Positions 20,820 through 31,895 of a stretch of DNA of 64,000 bases are shown here, piece after piece. A program made the translations under genes and the position numbers. The stretch comes from Clitopilus passeckerianus. Lineage: Eukaryota; Basidiomycota; Agaricomycetes; Agaricales; Entolomataceae. The DNA is taken from NCBI GenBank assembly GCA_944990035.1, contig CALYLX010000139.1:682001-746000 (forward strand), in the 5' to 3' direction. The notes below the pieces were generated by a model, which was given only the letters and a program-made list of their open reading frames with translations, made no database searches and was not told the origin of the DNA. Positions within the stretch are counted from its first letter, which is position 1. Each line of letters opens with the position of its first letter.

Positions 20820-23800
20820 TCAAAGATCCAAGTTGCCAAAGTCGAAGTCCATGGGGTCTTCCATGAGATTGTCGCGGGACGAGGCGGCGGACGAGGACGA
20901 AGAAGATGAGCTGGGTTTGCTCGGGCCGGCGACGGCACCAGAGTTGCCAGAAGCGGGGACGCCGGGATCAAAGAAGTCCATAAGGGGACCGAGATTGCCC
21001 ATGGTGGTGGGCGTCGCAGCAGAAGTGGTAGGAGTCGCAGGAGGTGTACGGGTATGATAAAGACCGTGTTTCGGGATAGGGAGCGAATAGTTTATAGCGT
21101 TTGTACGACTATTAGAAGGCGAAGTGTTTTTCTTCGGCTTCTGTCCTCCGGCACGAGCCTTGAGAAGTTTCTTGGCGTGTTTCTTGGCCTGCTTCTCTTC
21201 TGCCTTGATGCGACGTGCAGCCTGCTGGCGCAGGGGATATTGCAGCGCTTCATCGATTTCAAGGAGTCGAGAAGGGATCAATTCCCCGTTGGAGTTGGTG
21301 ACGCGAAGTGCCTGGAATGCAGGGTCGTGGATGATAGAGTCGATGTCATTGTACTCGAAGGAGAATTCATTGTAAGGGATAGGCGGGCCGTGTGGGATCC
21401 ATCCACCTTGAGTGGGCTCGTAAGTGCACAGACGATGCTCTGTGGCTGCGCTAGAATTAAACGCGACCGCGACCTGCGTATATCCGGCAGGAATCCCGGT
21501 CTTGAATTTCCCGGCGCGGATAGCCTTGTCAAAGGCAAAGTAGAGTTGAAGTTGGAGAGGGTGAATGGTGACGGTGACGTTTGTCATCGCATTCGTGATG
21601 AGGTATACGCCTCTAGTGGTGAGAGTGAACTGGTTCCACTCGAACGGCTTGACATTGCGTACTTGCGGCATATTGATGTGAGATTGATGGACGCGAAGAG
21701 CGGGGGTAGAGACGCGAGCTGGTGGGGAAAGCGAAGTATTCCTATAGAGAACTGTATCTGTAGAGGAATGGGTCAATAAGAGCAGTTTATCAGGGCCTTT
21801 ATATCCTGGAAGGAGGTCCATAGTCCCCAGGAATACCTGTGGATCATCTTGAGGGGGTTTGCCTTTTCCGAGAGGTAACTCAGCAATACTATCCACCCCA
21901 AGTAGGTCCAGATATGGCTCAATGAGATTCATATCAGCAACCTGGGTGTAAGGAACCCAAGTTTCATCACCAGATTTCCAAAGAACTTTGAAAATAGCGT
22001 CAGTTTTCGCGCCAGTGTGTTCAATGATCTTGTCGGCCGTCCATTCTTGGTCGGGATCATCGACCTCGGCAATCTGGCTATCAAGCCTACCGGGGAATAA
22101 CCTGTCGTCGTTAGGAACGTGAATCCTAAGAAGCGACGCGTGAAAAACATCGTGAATACCGCGCTGTTTCATGCTAGAGGGCAATTTAACGCGGTATGAT
22201 GAATTTCCGAAGTCTTTGAGAATGAGATAAGGTCCCACAAACTTCGGAATGAATTTCCTAACAGAACCCTTAGGCAAGGTCATGTTTTTCGAGGAAATGT
22301 AGACGAGATCTCCCTCTTTGAAAGGGGCTAATTGACGTCGTCTATTTGCGGTTCTGATAGACTTCACACGCGAAGCCAAAATGCTATCATGTGCGGACAG
22401 AATCGCATTTCTGAGTCTCTGAGCAAAGACTCGTACTCCTGGATACTCAGTATCATGTGGGGCATTCGTGATCAAACTACGAGGCATTCTTCCGTTGTTC
22501 AGAAAGAACGGAGAGTACCCAGTAACCTCAGATCTTGCAGTATTGATTGCAAATTCGACCGCCGGCAATCGTGATACCCAATCTCGTTGATTCGGTCCGA
22601 TGCACTGACGAATCATCTGAGTTACAGTGCGATTTGCACGCTCAGTTGCGCCATCCGTTTCAGGATGATAAGCGCTCGACAGTTTGAGCTGCGTTCCAAT
22701 CAATCCGTGGAGACGCGTCCAGAATACGCTCGTGAATAGCGTATCACGGTCACTAACAATGGCTTTAGGTAGCCCATGTAGTTTGTAGACCTCAGAGAAT
22801 ACCAATTCAGCTACATTTCGAGCTGTATAGTTAATTCTCGATGGTATCAAGTGTACCATGCCAGTCAAATGATCTATGACGACCGTAATGGAATCATAGG
22901 TGGCATTTCTATCCTTTGATAGGGGTAAGGGACCGACAAAGTCAATCCCGATGACTTCCCAAGGGTGCGATGGCACCGGAAGTGGGTGCAAAAGACCATA
23001 GGGTCTCTGGTTGCTAGGCTTGGAGCGCTTGCATGTAATGCAGCTATCGCAATATGCCTGAACGTCTGTAATCAGACTTTTCCACCAAACATGGTCCCGA
23101 AGGTATGTAGTGGTTTTCCGGGCGCCTAAGTGTGCTAGAAGCAAATGTGCTTCTGAAATCACAACTTCCCGGATGTTTCTTCCATTGAGAAGAACGTGAG
23201 GAATGCACAGCAATCTTAGATTTCGCTCTTTCAGGTAAACGAGGTTGTCATCTACCTCAAAGTTCCTGAATTCACTCGGCTTCTCGACAATTTTAGCAAA
23301 GAAGCTATCCTCAGAATATCTGTTTCGAATATTTCCGAGTAAATCGATGGGCTCGCGCCCTCCGTTCAACAATTCCACCAATGGAATTGCGGCAAATCGG
23401 TCGGCAAGACTTTGAGATCTCTTTGCGAGCGCCTCATCTTGATCTGCTTCCCAATTAGGCAACCGAAGTTCTGGTTCTTTGTGAGAACCGTCTTCTTCAA
23501 TCTGGGCGTCATCTAGAGCCTTTTCACGTGTTTGAACTGATTTCTTACGCGCAGGAAGTCGGATGGTAAGTTTTTGTGTACTTTGGGTACCACCCTCGCC
23601 CTCCTTTCGTTGCTGAGGTCCCTTCAGCACGAAATTTCGGACTGTCCGCTTAGCAAACTCATTTGCCGTTTCTGGACGACCTGACTCCGTAGGTGGCACC
23701 ACACGGCGTTTCCGTGTCTTCGGTGCGTCGTTACCTGAAACGGGAGACGCGTTTTCACCAGAATTCGCGCCCTCCACCTCAAGTTCACCGGCAGCTAATG

Positions 23801-26800
23801 AAAGCTGTGCCATCTCGCCCTCTAAACCGACGAGAACTGGCATTGTAATGCCGTGTACCACCAGATTGTCATTATCGATGACATCATGGTATGTGTATTC
23901 GCTTCTGGCCCTCACCGTCCCTGGCGCATCGAAGGAATACAATCGAGATAGAGAATCTGAAAGGATATTTTCCACTCCAGGTACGTAGATGATCTCGAAG
24001 TCAAATTCGGAGATCTTTTCTAACCACCGGGCCTGTCTTCCCGACAGGTCCTTTTGCTTCAGCAGGTGAACAAGACCCTTGTGGTCTGTGTACCATCGAA
24101 AATGGACACCCTGCAGTATGTCGCGATGCCTTAGCATGGATTCCACGCCGGCTAACATCTCGATCTCGTGCACAGGATAATTCTGTTGCGCAGAATTCAG
24201 CTTAGCCGAATAGAACGCAGCCACTTTGGCCGTTTTCCAATCTTCCCCTTGGCTGACGACACCAGCAATTCCAGTGATGCAACCGTCGGTTACAAGGTTC
24301 ACTGGAGGTGTGTCCTTTCCATAGGTAAGTGGTTTCCGGTGGTGGTCTTTGCACGATGACGCTAACCGTTTGATATCTTCAAAGGCGCGTTGATGGGTGT
24401 GTTCCCAACGGAAGGGAACAGTATCACCCGTCAAGCCGTGTAGAATCCCCATCGGGATGCGTACACGGTCAATGTCATCTGCGAGGTATCCGGCCGCACC
24501 GAGAAATCCTCGCAGAAGGTCTCTGTTCGTAGGGACCTTCCATTTTACCAACGCATCGACCTTTTCAGGATCCATTTTGATCCCTTCATCGTCGATGATG
24601 CGTCCGAGTACCTTCATATCCTTGCACAGGAATTGGAGCTTTTTCTCCGCAAGGTAAAACCGTTCCCTTTTCAGAATATCGAGCACAATTCTGACATGCT
24701 CGATGTGTTCCTTCAGGGTATTCGAATAAATGATGATATCATCGAGATATACATCAAGGAACCGGCCAATATACGATGAGAACAGGTAGTTCATCAGCGC
24801 TTGGTAGGTTGCCGGTGCATTACAGTCTCCCTGTTGCACGACATTACTGACCATGTTTCCATCGGGGGTGGAAACAGCAGAGCGTTCAACATGTTCAGGC
24901 ACGATCCTGATCTGTTCATACGCGTCCTGCCCGTCAATAATTGACCGATACTTTGCAGCAGCGGCCCTCCTCAAGATACCATCAATATCCAGCAAAGGAG
25001 ATGATAACTTCTTGGTATTTGCGTTGCGCTCGCGCAAATCAAACACGGTACACATTCTGATTGGTTCTCCAGCCTTTCCAGGCTTCTTTACGAACAGAAT
25101 GGGAACGGTATTCCCAGCGCTGGTGACCTTCCACCTGCCGCTTTTGATATACGCGTCCCTTTTTTCAATCCATTGCGCTTTCATCGGTTCAGGACAACGC
25201 GATGGACGCCACGGATACACCTTATGCGGATCAATCAAAGGTATAGTATGGTTTATTGCCCTCAAAGGAGGCAACGGAGTCTCACTCGCAAGTTTACAGA
25301 GTGGTCTCGCATACTCACGAAGTTTCTCTCGAATCTTTTCGAGGTCATCTTCATACAACGACATTGCCCGAGAGGACAATGTCGTTACACCAGGACCCTT
25401 CAGGGGTAACGAGGTGAGGTTACCAATTGTAATGCTCGGTGGATTCACACTGAATGTCACTCGATGCTGATACAGCCATGGTGTGCCAAGAATCACATCA
25501 TAATTTGAGATGTTAATTACATCAAAATGACGATCCTCTCCTATCCCCTGGTATTCCAGCCTGGCGGATACGGCATAATTCACGCGTGAGCGCGACCCTT
25601 GCACAGCAAGCTGTACCAAAATAGGTGAAGTTAGTTCCTTCCTCGTCAAGTTGAGTTGTTGAACTAACGTTGTTGACACAAAATCACCGAGTGATCCTGA
25701 GTCGATTAACGCCTTCGCCGGGTGCCCATTGATGCGGACAACAACGACGAGTGGCTTAGGAACGGACCTAGAAGGGTCTTTTGTCATTGACGCGTTCCTT
25801 TGCAAAGAAGGGTACGTACCAGCCTGTACCTGCTGACCGTAAAGATCAATGATGATGCCAGTGCGTCGATCATTCCTTCTCCTATTGCCTCGGTAAGGGT
25901 AAGCGCGAGGCTGTGGGCGTACTTTGAAGAGATTGGTGAGCGAATCATGTTCTCCTCTCTCAAAAAAGTCCCATCGAGGTCTTTTCAGAACCCTCTTCGC
26001 ATACCAGTTGTTCAGATTGAACTTGCGCATGCGAAGGTACCTTCCAGCAATCAAATTCTTTGATCGCCGGTAAGTATCAATGATTTCATATTCATCATTA
26101 TTGATTCTGTGCACGTCAAAGATCCTGACGCGCTTCTGTTCCTTGGGTCGGAAACTGGAATCAAGCACGCGTTGGGCATTCCAAGCCCACATATCCGGAG
26201 GGGATAACTTAGTGCACATCCGATCATAATCATAGATCGGTTTGTTCGTGTACTGGCTCATTGCACGAGCGTACCACGCAGCAGGTGAGAATTCCGGATT
26301 CGCAACCGTGCTAATTCGAACTCTCAAACCATCGTGCTCAGGGTGAACACTATCCATCACAATCAAGTGGTCAGGATCGGTTTGGTACACCAGGAAACGG
26401 GTGTCAATATCTGTAAGTGATTCCTTAGAATCTCCTGGATAGGGTGACGAACTTTCAAGCAGGAACATCATCTTCCTCGCGTGAACATCACCAATAGTCA
26501 TTCTAGGGCCCGAAATGGCTTCATCTTTCTGGGCGAACTTCATTCGAAAGTCCGTGAAGATTAACCACTCGCGCTCAGGATGACGGTGCCAAGTTCTCAA
26601 TGAGATAGGTACGCTAATATCCCTTGAGAGGATATCATCGAGCTCAGCACCTGTTAGCTTCTTGTGCGCGTTTGATCGCTCATCAAACGGGTCGACGAAG
26701 TCAGGGTAAAGTTCCCTGGGAGGTATGATCTCCCTTCCCGGAAACTCAAAATCCGAATTATGATCGGTTACTGACGCATCAGACACTTCAGAATCTGTGT

Positions 26801-29072
26801 CATCGTCAAGGGCCCAGTCCACCATACCAAGGTTCAAGGTTTGAGTGGTCTCGGCCAGACTTGCCTCACGAAGTTTTTCGGTGCGGTCAAAGTCAATTCC
26901 TACGCTGAAGTTACTAACTCCAGGTGGTTTCCCTTTGCTTCCTTTAGCCGTATTGGCCTTGGGACAGTTCCTGGACATATGTCCGGGTTCCTTGCAACGG
27001 AAGCAACGTCCTTCAGCGCGAAGTTGCTCTTTCTCTTCCTCGCTGAGGTGAGTTTTGGCATTCGCGTTTCCTCCATTTGATTTGGAGGAATTGGACTCAT
27101 TCTTCCCGTATCCAGAATTATTTCCAGACGTGGAAGGCTTGTGACGGCGCTGATCATTAGACTTGGTCTGATGATTTTGGCGAGAACCCTGACGGTGAGA
27201 GTTTCCACCACCATTTCCAGCTTTGGGAGGCTGAGGGTCTCGGCGCTGTTCATTTCGGCTATAGTCAGGTCGATCATTTCGACGTTCCTCATTGCCAACA
27301 GCCTCTGCCATCTCAATGTATTCGGCCTCGCGAACTACATGAGACCATTTGGCAGTCTCTGGATTGATCTTGGCCATGTAAAGGGCCTTTCGAATCGACG
27401 GACGGAAGTTGTGGAACAACTTCACGACCTTTTCCTTTTTGCGGTAAGAACCGACTGTAAGGAATAATTCATTCAACTCAGCAACGTAGTCCCTGACTGA
27501 TCGATTGCCTTGTTGACAGCGTTCCAGGCGCTGGCGTTGCTTATCCCTGTAATTCAGAGGGAAACACGCATTGAAGAGTCCAATGAAGAACTCCTCGAGG
27601 GTCCATTTCTCCGGATGGTGAGAAACGGCCCTGGCATAGTAAGTATATGCTCTTCCGGTGAGGAATTCAGACAAAACTAAAACTTGTCGTCGTTTCTCTA
27701 CCAGGCCATACTTGACATAGGCGGTCCCATGGGTAAGGAACTTCTGGAACTGCTGTAAATCGGCAGTACCAGAGTACTTCTCCGGCGGGGTAGGCTTGAT
27801 CAAGGTCCTAACATAGGCCATTGATCGAGATTTGCGATGCTTACGCTCCTTTCGGCCCTTTCGGGTCCTTCGGCGGCGGCGGCCTCTATCCTCAGAAGAT
27901 TCGGAGGAGGAAGTGGAGGAATCAGAGCTCTCATCAGAGCTCGACGAATCCGATCCACTCGGAGGTGAGTCCTCACTGTCAGATGAGCTCAACTCACTGG
28001 AGTCAGAGCTATCCTCATCATCATCATCAGAGGGGTCGGACCTCTTCTTGTGACGAAGGCGGCCAAAGGCGCGCCCTAAGGAGCTCTTAGGAGTAACCTG
28101 GCTAATGGGCTTGGTTGCGCGACCCTTAGCTTCTTTCTCCTTTCGGCGAGAAGACTTGGACTGAGTCTTTTCTCCTCCGTCCTTCGCTATTCTGTTCAAC
28201 AGTCTAGCGTAGTCTTCAGAGATGGGTGCAGACGTCGATCGACGTTGGCGCTGGCGTTTAGCCTTGGCCTTAGCACATTCTTTCTCTTTCTTCCTCTTGT
28301 CAGAAGTAGAATTCTCTTGTACATTAGATTCCGGAGTAATGCCATGAACATTAATTCCATCACCTTCGATGTCAGAACCATCAGGTTCGTTGTCAGGCTC
28401 ACGAGCATTCTCCTGAATATCTTCAAAGAGAGCTCTTTGTGTGCTGATGTCGCGTTCATCCTCGGGGATTCCGGAATTACCCCAATTCAGAGGATCAATG
28501 CCCTTTCCTTTGTCGGGCCGGGCACTCATATTCACAGTCGCATTATCCGACTCGTCAGTTTCAGATGCGTCGGTTTCTACAGTGGCAGCGTATTTCATGC
28601 GCTTCTCATAAGCGGTACGTTGCTCCTGGCTCATACTGTCCCGAGCTGCGTTGTAGAGCATTTCTTGCTCTTCAGTCAACTCGGCTTGGACAGATTCTTC
28701 TTCATCGCGCTCGTGATGAAGAGAATTTTCGTCATATTCAAACAAATCATCTATTTGATCATTATCGAATATTTCAGGTACATCTTCTAATACATTATTA
28801 GAAGTTTCCTTCACACCAGAGCCGTCGCTCAAGGTGTCGGAAATACCGCGAGGACCTTCATCCTCGCCACGAAGACTCTCATCTTCGCTAACACCGCGTG
28901 TGCCAGACACGGGTGAAGCAGCCCTAGATTGCACTCCTTGACCATTGTCAAGGGATAGATCTGCTGCGCCGGCCAATCCACCTGGCATGGTGGATCCTGC
29001 TGAAGACGACACTTGCGTGCCGCCCGGACCGCGTGGACGGAACTGATAAGTCCGTTTAACGGGAGGTGCCAT
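20820..29072 (-). CDS. Gag-Pol polyprotein of the Ty3/gypsy element
   Basis: A single frame of 2,750 aa from the first ATG (29072, MAPPVKR); the frame is open 24 codons further upstream. Order of domains: acidic/Ser-rich N-terminus; capsid-like Gag with YSGTADLQQF and RDYVAELNELF; CCHC zinc knuckle CFRCKEPGHMSRNC near residue 690; aspartic protease ALIDSGS near 1120; reverse transcriptase with YLDD at 1442-1445; RNase H with VTDGC and YTDHKGL; integrase with the H-x4-H ... C-x2-C zinc site near 2010-2045 and the D, D, E triad (GIDFVG, VSDRDT, ATERAN, roughly 2040-2145). A chromodomain-like segment (EWTADKIIEHTG ... VLWKSGDETW) follows near 2340. An unusual extension of about 350 aa after it ends in a Ser run and DFDFGNLDL. 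No stop or shift is present. Gag and Pol share one frame, as in several fungal gypsy elements. Confidence 0.95.
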   Translation of the reverse strand: MAPPVKRTYQFRPRGPGGTQVSSSAGSTMPGGLAGAADLSLDNGQGVQSRAASPVSGTRGVSEDESLRGEDEGPRGISDTLSDGSGVKETSNNVLEDVPEIFDNDQIDDLFEYDENSLHHERDEEESVQAELTEEQEMLYNAARDSMSQEQRTAYEKRMKYAATVETDASETDESDNATVNMSARPDKGKGIDPLNWGNSGIPEDERDISTQRALFEDIQENAREPDNEPDGSDIEGDGINVHGITPESNVQENSTSDKRKKEKECAKAKAKRQRQRRSTSAPISEDYARLLNRIAKDGGEKTQSKSSRRKEKEAKGRATKPISQVTPKSSLGRAFGRLRHKKRSDPSDDDDEDSSDSSELSSSDSEDSPPSGSDSSSSDESSDSSTSSSESSEDRGRRRRRTRKGRKERKHRKSRSMAYVRTLIKPTPPEKYSGTADLQQFQKFLTHGTAYVKYGLVEKRRQVLVLSEFLTGRAYTYYARAVSHHPEKWTLEEFFIGLFNACFPLNYRDKQRQRLERCQQGNRSVRDYVAELNELFLTVGSYRKKEKVVKLFHNFRPSIRKALYMAKINPETAKWSHVVREAEYIEMAEAVGNEERRNDRPDYSRNEQRRDPQPPKAGNGGGNSHRQGSRQNHQTKSNDQRRHKPSTSGNNSGYGKNESNSSKSNGGNANAKTHLSEEEKEQLRAEGRCFRCKEPGHMSRNCPKANTAKGSKGKPPGVSNFSVGIDFDRTEKLREASLAETTQTLNLGMVDWALDDDTDSEVSDASVTDHNSDFEFPGREIIPPRELYPDFVDPFDERSNAHKKLTGAELDDILSRDISVPISLRTWHRHPEREWLIFTDFRMKFAQKDEAISGPRMTIGDVHARKMMFLLESSSPYPGDSKESLTDIDTRFLVYQTDPDHLIVMDSVHPEHDGLRVRISTVANPEFSPAAWYARAMSQYTNKPIYDYDRMCTKLSPPDMWAWNAQRVLDSSFRPKEQKRVRIFDVHRINNDEYEIIDTYRRSKNLIAGRYLRMRKFNLNNWYAKRVLKRPRWDFFERGEHDSLTNLFKVRPQPRAYPYRGNRRRNDRRTGIIIDLYGQQVQAGTYPSLQRNASMTKDPSRSVPKPLVVVVRINGHPAKALIDSGSLGDFVSTTLVQQLNLTRKELTSPILVQLAVQGSRSRVNYAVSARLEYQGIGEDRHFDVINISNYDVILGTPWLYQHRVTFSVNPPSITIGNLTSLPLKGPGVTTLSSRAMSLYEDDLEKIREKLREYARPLCKLASETPLPPLRAINHTIPLIDPHKVYPWRPSRCPEPMKAQWIEKRDAYIKSGRWKVTSAGNTVPILFVKKPGKAGEPIRMCTVFDLRERNANTKKLSSPLLDIDGILRRAAAAKYRSIIDGQDAYEQIRIVPEHVERSAVSTPDGNMVSNVVQQGDCNAPATYQALMNYLFSSYIGRFLDVYLDDIIIYSNTLKEHIEHVRIVLDILKRERFYLAEKKLQFLCKDMKVLGRIIDDEGIKMDPEKVDALVKWKVPTNRDLLRGFLGAAGYLADDIDRVRIPMGILHGLTGDTVPFRWEHTHQRAFEDIKRLASSCKDHHRKPLTYGKDTPPVNLVTDGCITGIAGVVSQGEDWKTAKVAAFYSAKLNSAQQNYPVHEIEMLAGVESMLRHRDILQGVHFRWYTDHKGLVHLLKQKDLSGRQARWLEKISEFDFEIIYVPGVENILSDSLSRLYSFDAPGTVRARSEYTYHDVIDNDNLVVHGITMPVLVGLEGEMAQLSLAAGELEVEGANSGENASPVSGNDAPKTRKRRVVPPTESGRPETANEFAKRTVRNFVLKGPQQRKEGEGGTQSTQKLTIRLPARKKSVQTREKALDDAQIEEDGSHKEPELRLPNWEADQDEALAKRSQSLADRFAAIPLVELLNGGREPIDLLGNIRNRYSEDSFFAKIVEKPSEFRNFEVDDNLVYLKERNLRLLCIPHVLLNGRNIREVVISEAHLLLAHLGARKTTTYLRDHVWWKSLITDVQAYCDSCITCKRSKPSNQRPYGLLHPLPVPSHPWEVIGIDFVGPLPLSKDRNATYDSITVVIDHLTGMVHLIPSRINYTARNVAELVFSEVYKLHGLPKAIVSDRDTLFTSVFWTRLHGLIGTQLKLSSAYHPETDGATERANRTVTQMIRQCIGPNQRDWVSRLPAVEFAINTARSEVTGYSPFFLNNGRMPRSLITNAPHDTEYPGVRVFAQRLRNAILSAHDSILASRVKSIRTANRRRQLAPFKEGDLVYISSKNMTLPKGSVRKFIPKFVGPYLILKDFGNSSYRVKLPSSMKQRGIHDVFHASLLRIHVPNDDRLFPGRLDSQIAEVDDPDQEWTADKIIEHTGAKTDAIFKVLWKSGDETWVPYTQVADMNLIEPYLDLLGVDSIAELPLGKGKPPQDDPQVFLGTMDLLPGYKGPDKLLLLTHSSTDTVLYRNTSLSPPARVSTPALRVHQSHINMPQVRNVKPFEWNQFTLTTRGVYLITNAMTNVTVTIHPLQLQLYFAFDKAIRAGKFKTGIPAGYTQVAVAFNSSAATEHRLCTYEPTQGGWIPHGPPIPYNEFSFEYNDIDSIIHDPAFQALRVTNSNGELIPSRLLEIDEALQYPLRQQAARRIKAEEKQAKKHAKKLLKARAGGQKPKKNTSPSNSRTNAINYSLPIPKHGLYHTRTPPATPTTSAATPTTMGNLGPLMDFFDPGVPASGNSGAVAGPSKPSSSSSSSSAASSRDNLMEDPMDFDFGNLDL

Positions 29073-29230
29073 AATTCGGGTTTGTTGAGGGTTTAAGCTG
29101 AGAGACAGTTGACTCTGCGAGGTCGGGTGTACTTGGGTGGCCAAACCGCCGTACGTTCCGCGAATACGAGAGTCAAATGAAAACGATAAGAGACGCTGGG
29201 AGCGAGAAGAGCTGGGAGATGCTCAAAATA

Positions 29231-29478
29231 TGTGGCGGGAGTGTGAGAGTATCACAGTCGCGTCACACGTAGCCTCGAGAGAGCAGGTGTAAGTCCTCTT
29301 CTATTCGAGATTGCTGGTCTCTCTAAGTCGTGTACAGGACCTTTATATACCAATTCCTAGATATAACTAACGTAATCTGTGAAGTAGCTACGATGTACGG
29401 ATGTATAGAACGAGCTCGGAATAGTAATCTAATCTTATCTGGATGAAGTAAGCATAACGTTGTCTCGTATTCGCCACA
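29231..29478 (-). repeat. 5' LTR (right copy)
   Basis: 248 bp, TGTGGCG...CGCCACA, about 99 percent identical to the left LTR. In element orientation this is the upstream LTR and should hold the promoter. Followed on the plus strand by ACAGC (29479-29483). Confidence 0.95.
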
Positions 29479-29483
29479 ACAGC

Positions 29484-30940
29484 CAACGCGATATGCCAAC
29501 GCAGTGGCTGCAAGTATGGGATGACGAAGGTTCGCGTTTGCTCGGCTTTCCCTGTCCTTTTGTTTTCTGGCTTGGGTGGACGTCTCCTTCAACAGACCAA
29601 GCCACACGTCAAGCTTATCAAGTCAACACGCCCGTTCTTCTGCCTTCGCTTCTCTCCACCTCCAGGATGTGTTTACCGGTTGCACCCTATCGCTGTCCTC
29701 CTCCATCACGATCATGCAGAGGAAAAACCCGGGCTCCTAGGCTCCAACTTCGCCTCCACCACTTACAGCGCGGAACCTACAACTCCCATGACCTTTGTAC
29801 GCAAAAGCTAGCGCTCCCCAGCGAATTCTACTTGCAATCATTATCTAGAACTTGCCGTAGGACCGTCGTGGGGAGACAGTAGCTCGAGAAGACAACAAAG
29901 AGCAGCCGATGAACGGGACAGAATCGTATCTGAACAGGTGGCGTTCGGCTTGTCACAATTTCCAATGGCAGATCATTACACGTACATGGCGACTCCGGAC
30001 TTCGTCAACTTCGTCTGGAAGGTGACCCTTTCGACATCACACACCCCATCGCCAGCTGTAGACCCGGTATACGCACACGCTACTGGCGTCTTCTATTCAA
30101 GAAGGTCCAGCGTGCCGAGATCCAGCATGTCAAACATGCCAAGTAGTGGTATGCCTAGATCACGTTGTCTACAACCTCCCGCTCCACCAATGGGAAATAT
30201 AAAGGACACTCACGGGACCAAGTTCTGCATCACAAGCACGTCGGCAGGTTTGATATTATATGGTGCATGCGCCACCTCCTCGTCGAACACATCTGGGATA
30301 CATCCAACATCCTTACCCGCCGTATCTGAGCCTGGTGATGTTCATTTCGTCGTGCGCCCCGTCGCCCGTGTACGAACATCCAACCTCCAACCAGCCAATT
30401 TGGCTCCTCTGGATCTCCCCTAGAATATCCTCTTGGTCTACCCAGGAGTTCGATGGTCGTTCGTTCAATACGCCGATACATGGCTTGGGGTATATCACAC
30501 CACCTTACTGTATCGACTCTCATGGTGACTCCAGAGCTTAGGCGTCAGGTCGTTCTCTTCGTTCGGGGGTCGTTAGCAGCAAGAGGAAGCGATGCTTCTG
30601 CTGCTGCTGCTATTGTTGGCAACGTCGTACCTCTGCCCTCACCACCACGACTGCCTTTTTGCCTTCACCGAGCACAGCAAGCACTGGGAACGACGGAGAC
30701 GCAGATGATTCGGGAAGCAGGAAGGAGAGCTGAGAGATAGCTCACGATGAAGATTTGGTTCATTGGATGTTAGCAGACCTAGATCAATACCTCGACGCGT
30801 ACAAGAACAAGAACAAGGGGGAGCGTTTTGAGATGCAACCCCGGTTATTATCCCTCCCACCTCACCGGGGGTACCTCAGCACCCGTACCCACACCAACTG
30901 TACCTCAGCCTGATGCCGTTTATCTCATCAGGCACCCCAT
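29484..30940 (+). pseudogene. Gene A copy 5, broken
   Basis: 'gggatgacgaaggtt' (29519) recalls the exon 4 end. 'ggctcctaggctccaacttcgcc...ggaacctacaactccc' (29728-29790) matches the exon 5 segment near 45160-45210. Later pieces (29940-30200) resemble the 'gctgcctatggtggacccctac...tacatggcgactcc' and 'attcaagaacatcc' parts. A GCT/GCAG-type repeat with GGAAGCG occurs near 30580-30620. Frames are heavily broken. It ends at the putative element starting at 30949 and appears to resume at 34335. Confidence 0.65.
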
Positions 30941-30964
30941 CATCCATGGGCCACAACTTTTTTC

Positions 30965-31022
30965 CGTGCAAGTTACATGCACGATTTTGACTCTTGCACG
31001 TAACTTTCTTCTGATTGCACGT
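30965..31022. repeat. Left GCACGT repeat cluster, outer
   Basis: Contains two GCACGT words plus 'gtgcaagttacatgcacg', a near-inverted form. Confidence 0.5.
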
Positions 31023-31737
31023 CCCTTGTCAGAGTCTGAAATGGACACAGCCATTTCTTGACGGATGAGTGTCTGGTATTTAGCTACCTACTCCTCTTCA
31101 GCAACGCGAGAGTGTCCATGTTAGGAGTAGTAGTCCATTGTGCGTAGTTTATTATCACTACTAAAGGATTTCCAGAGAAACTACATTTCTATGAAGTGAT
31201 ATTTCCGAAGAATGAGTGAGACTCATGCTCTCGACTCTCTATGAGCAAAAACTTGTTGTATGTTCGCTGTGGAACCTCACAATTATTACTGCTGCATAGG
31301 TTACTATATCCAAGCTAATATCAGTTCACTTTGATGGGTAGATGTTCTGCGCCCCGGCATCAAATGTGTCAACCAGGGCTTGGTATCCGAATTGAACCGG
31401 CCTTCAAGCCTTGCCTCTGCTTGTTGAATTATGCTGACCTACCTCAGGGGTACTATTACCTCCTAATACATATTTTGAGACCTTAGTTGCTTAGTGAATA
31501 TGCGTCGGAAATCTCATACTTGAGTAATCTGAAGCCGTGACCAAAGGGAATCCTCAGGTACAGCCTGTCAATGAGCAAGGCATAGCCACCGAAGAGTGAT
31601 CGCCTTCGTGTATCAAATTAAGCCTCATGTTGGTAACTCTGATCTCCTTCTTCCACTAAGAACACATTGGATTCATGGTCTCGTCGCTATTCTGGGTACT
31701 TTGCTCAACTATCTGGGTACACGGAACTCTATCAGAC

Positions 31738-31895
31738 TTGCACGTAACTGCACGGAAGTCTGCACGTCCCTTGCACGTCACTGCACGGAACCTCAAAATG
31801 ATGCACGTCACTTCCCAAATCGACGTGCATGTTGCACGTCCCTTGCACGTCCCTACGATTTCGCTGCACGTAACTCAGATAAGTGTGCACGTAAC
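31738..31895. repeat. Left GCACGT repeat cluster, inner
   Basis: About eight GCACGT words in direct orientation, one inverted ACGTGC, and two variants GCACGG in about 155 bp, mostly in the contexts TTGCACGTCCC and TGCACGTAACT. The bases between 31023 and 31737 hold no supported gene. Confidence 0.75.

Larger units (their letters stand above)
20531..29478 (-). mobile_element. Complete Ty3/gypsy (chromovirus-like) LTR retrotransposon
   Basis: An 8,948-bp element inserted in minus orientation, bounded by ACAGC target duplications and two 248-bp LTRs that differ at two positions. One long gag-pol frame fills the interior. The gap between its stop and the 3' LTR is only about 41 bp and contains a purine-rich stretch (rc of cgccctcc, 20781-20788) that could be the polypurine tract. 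The sequence next to the 5' LTR (minus strand, beginning tattttgagcatctccc) does not match a primer-binding site I recognise. Low LTR divergence and an uninterrupted frame point to a recent, possibly still competent insertion. Flanking DNA is decayed gene A sequence on the right and a small inverted-end element on the left. Confidence 0.95.

Noticed and set aside
21054..21779. Plus-strand 241-codon frame inside the retrotransposon, and 24853-25470 and 28245-28790
   Set aside because: Antisense to the gag-pol frame, with no motif of their own.
29205..29230. tRNA primer-binding site next to the 5' LTR
   Set aside because: The bases next to the LTR do not match the 3' end of any tRNA that I can recall with confidence; self-priming is possible but unproven.
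31738..31895. CRISPR-like array from the regularly recurring GCACGT words
   Set aside because: The words are only 6-8 bases, spacing is irregular and the genome is eukaryotic.
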